From NCBI GenBank assembly GCA_023425615.1, contig JAFACJ010001033.1, positions 1-7,203 of the forward strand: 7,203 nucleotides of DNA. The letters run 5' to 3'. This stretch comes from Actinomycetes bacterium. Its GTDB lineage: Bacteria; Actinomycetota; Actinomycetes; Streptosporangiales; Streptosporangiaceae. The notes beneath the pieces are model-generated. The model saw nothing but the letters and a program-made list of their open reading frames with translations, searched no databases and was not told the DNA's origin. Of this stretch, positions 4,925 to 7,203 are shown one piece after another; position 1 is the first letter of the stretch; the number at the start of each line of letters is the position of its first letter. Made by a program: the position numbers and the translations under genes.

Positions 4925-5743
4925 GTGACCGATGACGGTGTCATCGTCCCCGCGGGTATCGATGTCAGCATCCCCCACCCCGCTCGCATCTATGACTTCT
5001 TCCTGGGGGGCAAGGACAACTTCGAGCCCGACCGCGCCGCGGCCGAGGCCGCGATCGCGGGGTTCCCCGACGCGCCGTTCGTCGCCCGCCAGAACCGCGA
5101 GTTCATGCGCCGCGCCACCTCGGTCATGGTGAAGGCGGGCATCCGCCAGTTCGTCGACGTGGGCTCGGGGCTGCCGACCGCCGACAACCTCCACCAGATC
5201 GCCCGGCGTGTCGCGCCCGACTCCCGGGTGGTCTACGTCGACAACGACCCGATCGTCCTGGCGCACGGCAGCGCCCTGCTGGCCAAGAACGCGACGACCA
5301 GCGTGGTCACCGCGGACCTGCGCGAGCCGGAGAAGGTCTTCGACGCCTGTGAGGCGGCGGGCATCGACTTCGGGAAGCCGGTCGGCCTGCTGATGATCGC
5401 GGTACTGCACTTCGTGCCCGAGGGCGTCACCGAACTGGTGGACGTCTACCGCGCCAAGCTGGTCAGCGGCTCCTACCTCGCCCTCAGCCACGTGACTGCG
5501 GACGGCATGACGCAGGAGCGCGCGGAGCAGGCCGCCGGCACCTACGCGCGCACCCCCTCGGGCCTGCACTACCGCACCCCCGAGCAGATCGAGGCGCTGT
5601 TCGACGGCATCGACCTGCTGGAGCCGGGCGTCGTGGCCACCCGGCTGTGGCGTCCCGAGATCGTCGAGGGGCTCCCCACCGTCGGCTCGGGCGACCGCCC
5701 GACCTACCCGAAGGTCCTGGCCGGCGTCGGCCTGATCCCCTGA
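4925..5743 (+). CDS. SAM-dependent methyltransferase, DUF574 (Methyltransf_19) family
   Basis: 272 residues from GTG 4925, close to the family's usual 260-280. The N-terminal signature IDVSIPHPARIYDFFLGGKDNF (about 12-33) with D36-R37 is diagnostic of the actinobacterial DUF574 group. It is followed by ARQNREFMRRA (54-64), SAM motif I QFVDVGSGLPTADNLH (75-90), the acidic VVYVDNDPIVLAHG (102-115), TADLREPEKV (129-138) and LLMIAVLHFVPE (155-166). The tail has YRTPEQIEALFDGIDLLEPGVV, also typical. Members are numerous in actinomycete genomes; their substrates are mostly unknown. The start is chosen from AAGGA 6 nt upstream and from the family N-terminus; an in-frame ATG at 4859 would add 22 residues without similarity. 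It is on the same strand as the upstream methyltransferase. Its stop lies against the broken end of the MFS gene, suggesting that its arrival or a deletion removed the rest of that gene. Confidence 0.95.
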   Translation: MTDDGVIVPAGIDVSIPHPARIYDFFLGGKDNFEPDRAAAEAAIAGFPDAPFVARQNREFMRRATSVMVKAGIRQFVDVGSGLPTADNLHQIARRVAPDSRVVYVDNDPIVLAHGSALLAKNATTSVVTADLREPEKVFDACEAAGIDFGKPVGLLMIAVLHFVPEGVTELVDVYRAKLVSGSYLALSHVTADGMTQERAEQAAGTYARTPSGLHYRTPEQIEALFDGIDLLEPGVVATRLWRPEIVEGLPTVGSGDRPTYPKVLAGVGLIP

Positions 5744-6660
5744 CCCGCCGCGCGCCCGGCTCAGGCTCATGCCGCGGCTGCCCGAGACGAGCGGGGCGGC
5801 GAGGACCGCTCCGGCGCCGAGCGCCGCGTTGAGCAGGCCCAGGTCGACGGCACCGGTGTGGAAGACGCTCTCGGCGAAGACCACGGTGAGCTGGAAGATC
5901 GGGTTGGCGAGCGCGCCCATCAGGACCGAGAGCGCCACGGCCAGGACGATGCCGGGCCTGCCGCCGATGTAGCGCAGCGCGTCGGCGAACTGCCGGGCGA
6001 TCCCGGCGGCCGGCGGCGCGGCGGGCCTGCGGCTCCCGGCGCGGCGCAGGAGCAGGAGCGCGGCCAGCACGCACAGGAACGACAGCCCGTTGAGGAAGAA
6101 GGCCCAGCTCGGCCCGAAGGCCGCCAGCAGGAGGCCGGCGATCGCGGGGCCGAGGGCGCGGGCGGCGTTGAACTGAAGGGAGTTGAGCGCCACCGCCGAG
6201 CGCAGGTCGTCGCGCGGCACCAGGTCGCTGACGAACGACTGCCAGCTCGGCATGTTGATCCCCAGGAAGAGCCCGCTGACGCCGACCAGGGCCAGCAGGA
6301 CGAGCGGCTCCCGCCAGCCGGCCGCCCAGAACGCCCACATCGAGAACGCCGAGACGGCCATGCCCGACTGGGTGGCCAGCAGGACGCGCCTGCGGTCGTA
6401 CCGGTCGGCCAGCGCCCCTCCCAGCGGCCCGAACATCATGCTCGGCAGGAACTGCCAGAGGCTCACCAGGCCGACCCAGAACGCGCTGCCGGTGAGCTGG
6501 TAGAGCACGTAGGGCACGGTGAGGTTGCTCAGCCAGCTCCCGGTGTTGGACGCCAGCCCCCGCACCAGAAGATCCGGTAGTCCCGGTGCCCCAAGGCACG
6601 CCATGAGTACCGCAGCCCCCGCCGTGCCTCGGTGCCGGCGGCGCCGGTCTGTTGGGTCAA
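5744..6660 (-). pseudogene. MFS_3-type (EntS-like) drug/siderophore exporter remnant: frameshifted near the start and truncated after TM8
   Basis: Family signs of a proton-driven MFS exporter in the membrane: SNTGSWLSNLTVPYVLYQLTGSAFWVGL, the loop 2-3 motif GGALADRYDRRRVLL, INMPSWQSFVSDLVPRDDL, and LNSLQFNAARALGPAIAGLLL. I count eight membrane segments; a complete member has twelve and over 400 residues. Two lesions are visible. First, the real start appears to be TTG 6660 with GGGAGGA 8 nt upstream; it reads through SWRALGHRDYRIFWCGG, the normal beginning of this family, then stops early. The transporter continues in another frame from a C5 run (forward strand, 6557-6561); one more base there would rejoin both. 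Second, similarity stops about residue 300 (GSRGMSLSRAR), within 10 nt of the DUF574 stop. Beyond it the frame stays open antisense to the methyltransferase to 4910, coding nothing meaningful. The frameshift could be a sequencing error; the missing TM9-12 cannot be. Confidence 0.8.
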
Positions 6661-6668
6661 GGCGACGC

Positions 6669-6676
6669 TCCTCCCT
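6669..6676 (-). promoter_or_regulatory. Ribosome binding site of the MFS remnant
   Basis: AGGGAGGA on the minus strand, 8 nt before TTG 6660. The TTG frame has a TGA just upstream, so TTG is the only possible start in the frame that carries the family N-terminus. The ATG at 6684 in the other frame has no such site. Confidence 0.6.
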
Positions 6677-6684
6677 CGCCGTCA

Positions 6685-6831
6685 TGATTTTGCCGTGTTT
6701 TCGGCTTTTGTCCGCTCCGGAGGCCGCCGCGGTGGTGGATTTCGGCGAAGGATATAAATGCACGGAAAGCATCCTGTTTCTGGGTTTCTGGATTTCCGCG
6801 TTGTCGCGCGATCGGAGGGTGAGCCGAGGCC
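6685..6831. promoter_or_regulatory. Divergent promoter region between the MFS remnant and the HbpS-family gene
   Basis: The most AT-rich stretch in the window, as expected for a divergent promoter region. GATATAAAT at 6751-6759 contains a good -10-like TATAAA for rightward transcription about 73 nt before the HbpS-family ATG, and its complement could serve leftward transcription, but I see no convincing -35 for either. Three TTTTG/TTTTC tracts recur about every 9-10 nt at 6688-6710. Confidence 0.35.
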
Positions 6832-7203
6832 ATGGGAAAGAGACTGCAGCTCCAGGAGGCGCGCGCCGCCGTCGACGCGGCCCTGGACCTGGCCGCCGCG
6901 GACGGCCTCAGGGTCTCCGTCGCCCTCGTCGATCCCAGGGGCGCCGACATCCTCGTCGTCCGGATGGACGGAGCCCCCTGGTTCTCACCGGAGGTGGCGC
7001 GCGCCAAGGCCGGGACCGCTGCCTCCCTCCAGGGTCCCAGCGACGCCATGGCGGGGATCAGGGAGACCTATCCCGACCTCTTCACCCTCATCGACGACCA
7101 GGTCGCCTTCCGCCTGACCACGCTGCCGGGCGGCCTCCCGCTGCGGAAGGACGGGGAGCTGGTCGGCGCGATCGGCGTCAGCGGAGCCTCACCGGAGCAG
7201 GAC
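6832..7203 (+). CDS. GlcG/HbpS-family heme-binding-type protein, 3' end outside window
   Basis: 124 residues are visible and the frame is still open at the window edge; the family is about 135-145 long, so only the last few residues should be missing. Marks: helix LQEARAAVDAALDLAAADG, strand RVSVALVDPRGADILVVRMDGA (27-48), SPEVARAKAGTAASLQ (52-67), and the C-terminal GGLPL (100-104) followed by LVGAIGVSGASPEQD (110-124), the family hallmark. There is no signal peptide, so it should act in the cytoplasm, unlike secreted HbpS of Streptomyces reticuli, a heme-binding partner of a redox-sensing two-component system. Many GlcG-like relatives have no proven heme role. The start is ATG 6832: a TGA lies four codons upstream in frame, and GGAGGGTGAG precedes it, though loosely spaced. 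It is divergent from the MFS remnant. Confidence 0.9.
   Translation, partial: MGKRLQLQEARAAVDAALDLAAADGLRVSVALVDPRGADILVVRMDGAPWFSPEVARAKAGTAASLQGPSDAMAGIRETYPDLFTLIDDQVAFRLTTLPGGLPLRKDGELVGAIGVSGASPEQD

Noticed and set aside
5858..6580. 240-codon plus-strand open frame opposite the MFS remnant
   Set aside because: Gln/Arg/Gly-rich antisense translation; the minus strand clearly encodes transporter membrane segments.

Overview
The window is very GC-rich, with almost all third codon positions G or C. It carries families typical of filamentous actinomycetes: a DUF574-type methyltransferase, a GlcG/HbpS-family protein, an LLM flavin oxidoreductase and a large TPR-type regulator. A Streptomyces or Streptosporangiales/Thermomonosporaceae-like host is the best guess. 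The genus cannot be fixed from the sequence alone.

Layout. (1) 3-560 (+): C-terminal end of a large transcriptional regulator. (2) 561-1769 (-): secreted seven-bladed RCC1-repeat beta-propeller, whose stop codon abuts the regulator's stop codon with no base between. (3) 1877-3049 (-): LLM-class flavin-dependent oxidoreductase. (4) 3219-3584 (+), divergent from it: small DsrE-family protein with two CxxC motifs. (5) 3585-3932: no gene, but two strong stem-loops. (6) 3933-4757 (+): LCM/TcmP-type SAM methyltransferase. (7) 4925-5743 (+): DUF574-type SAM methyltransferase. (8) 5744-6660 (-): remnant of an MFS_3-type exporter, broken twice, by a frameshift in a G run near its start and by loss of everything after TM8 where it meets the methyltransferase. 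(9) 6832-7203 (+): GlcG/HbpS-family protein, cut by the window end.

The most interesting signal is regulatory. Two intergenic regions 1.3 kb apart and in opposite orientation carry the heptamer CGGCAAC repeated at exactly 11-nt pitch. In both, 10 nt separate the last heptamer from a CAGNNT hexamer, and the promoter direction points at the nearest gene (the RCC1 protein on -, the DsrE protein on +). Heptamers at 11-nt pitch just upstream of the -10 are the signature of SARP-family operators. The first gene in the window looks like the C-terminal TPR part of an AfsR/SARP- or LuxR-type regulator. A small local regulon is therefore plausible: regulator, secreted propeller, DsrE protein, and perhaps the flavin oxidoreductase between them. 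This is inference; the regulator's DNA-binding end lies outside the window.

The right half reads as a looser set: two unrelated methyltransferases in tandem, a decayed exporter and a heme-binding-type protein. A possible dyad operator sits in front of the second methyltransferase. No tRNA, rRNA, CRISPR array, transposase or insertion sequence was seen.
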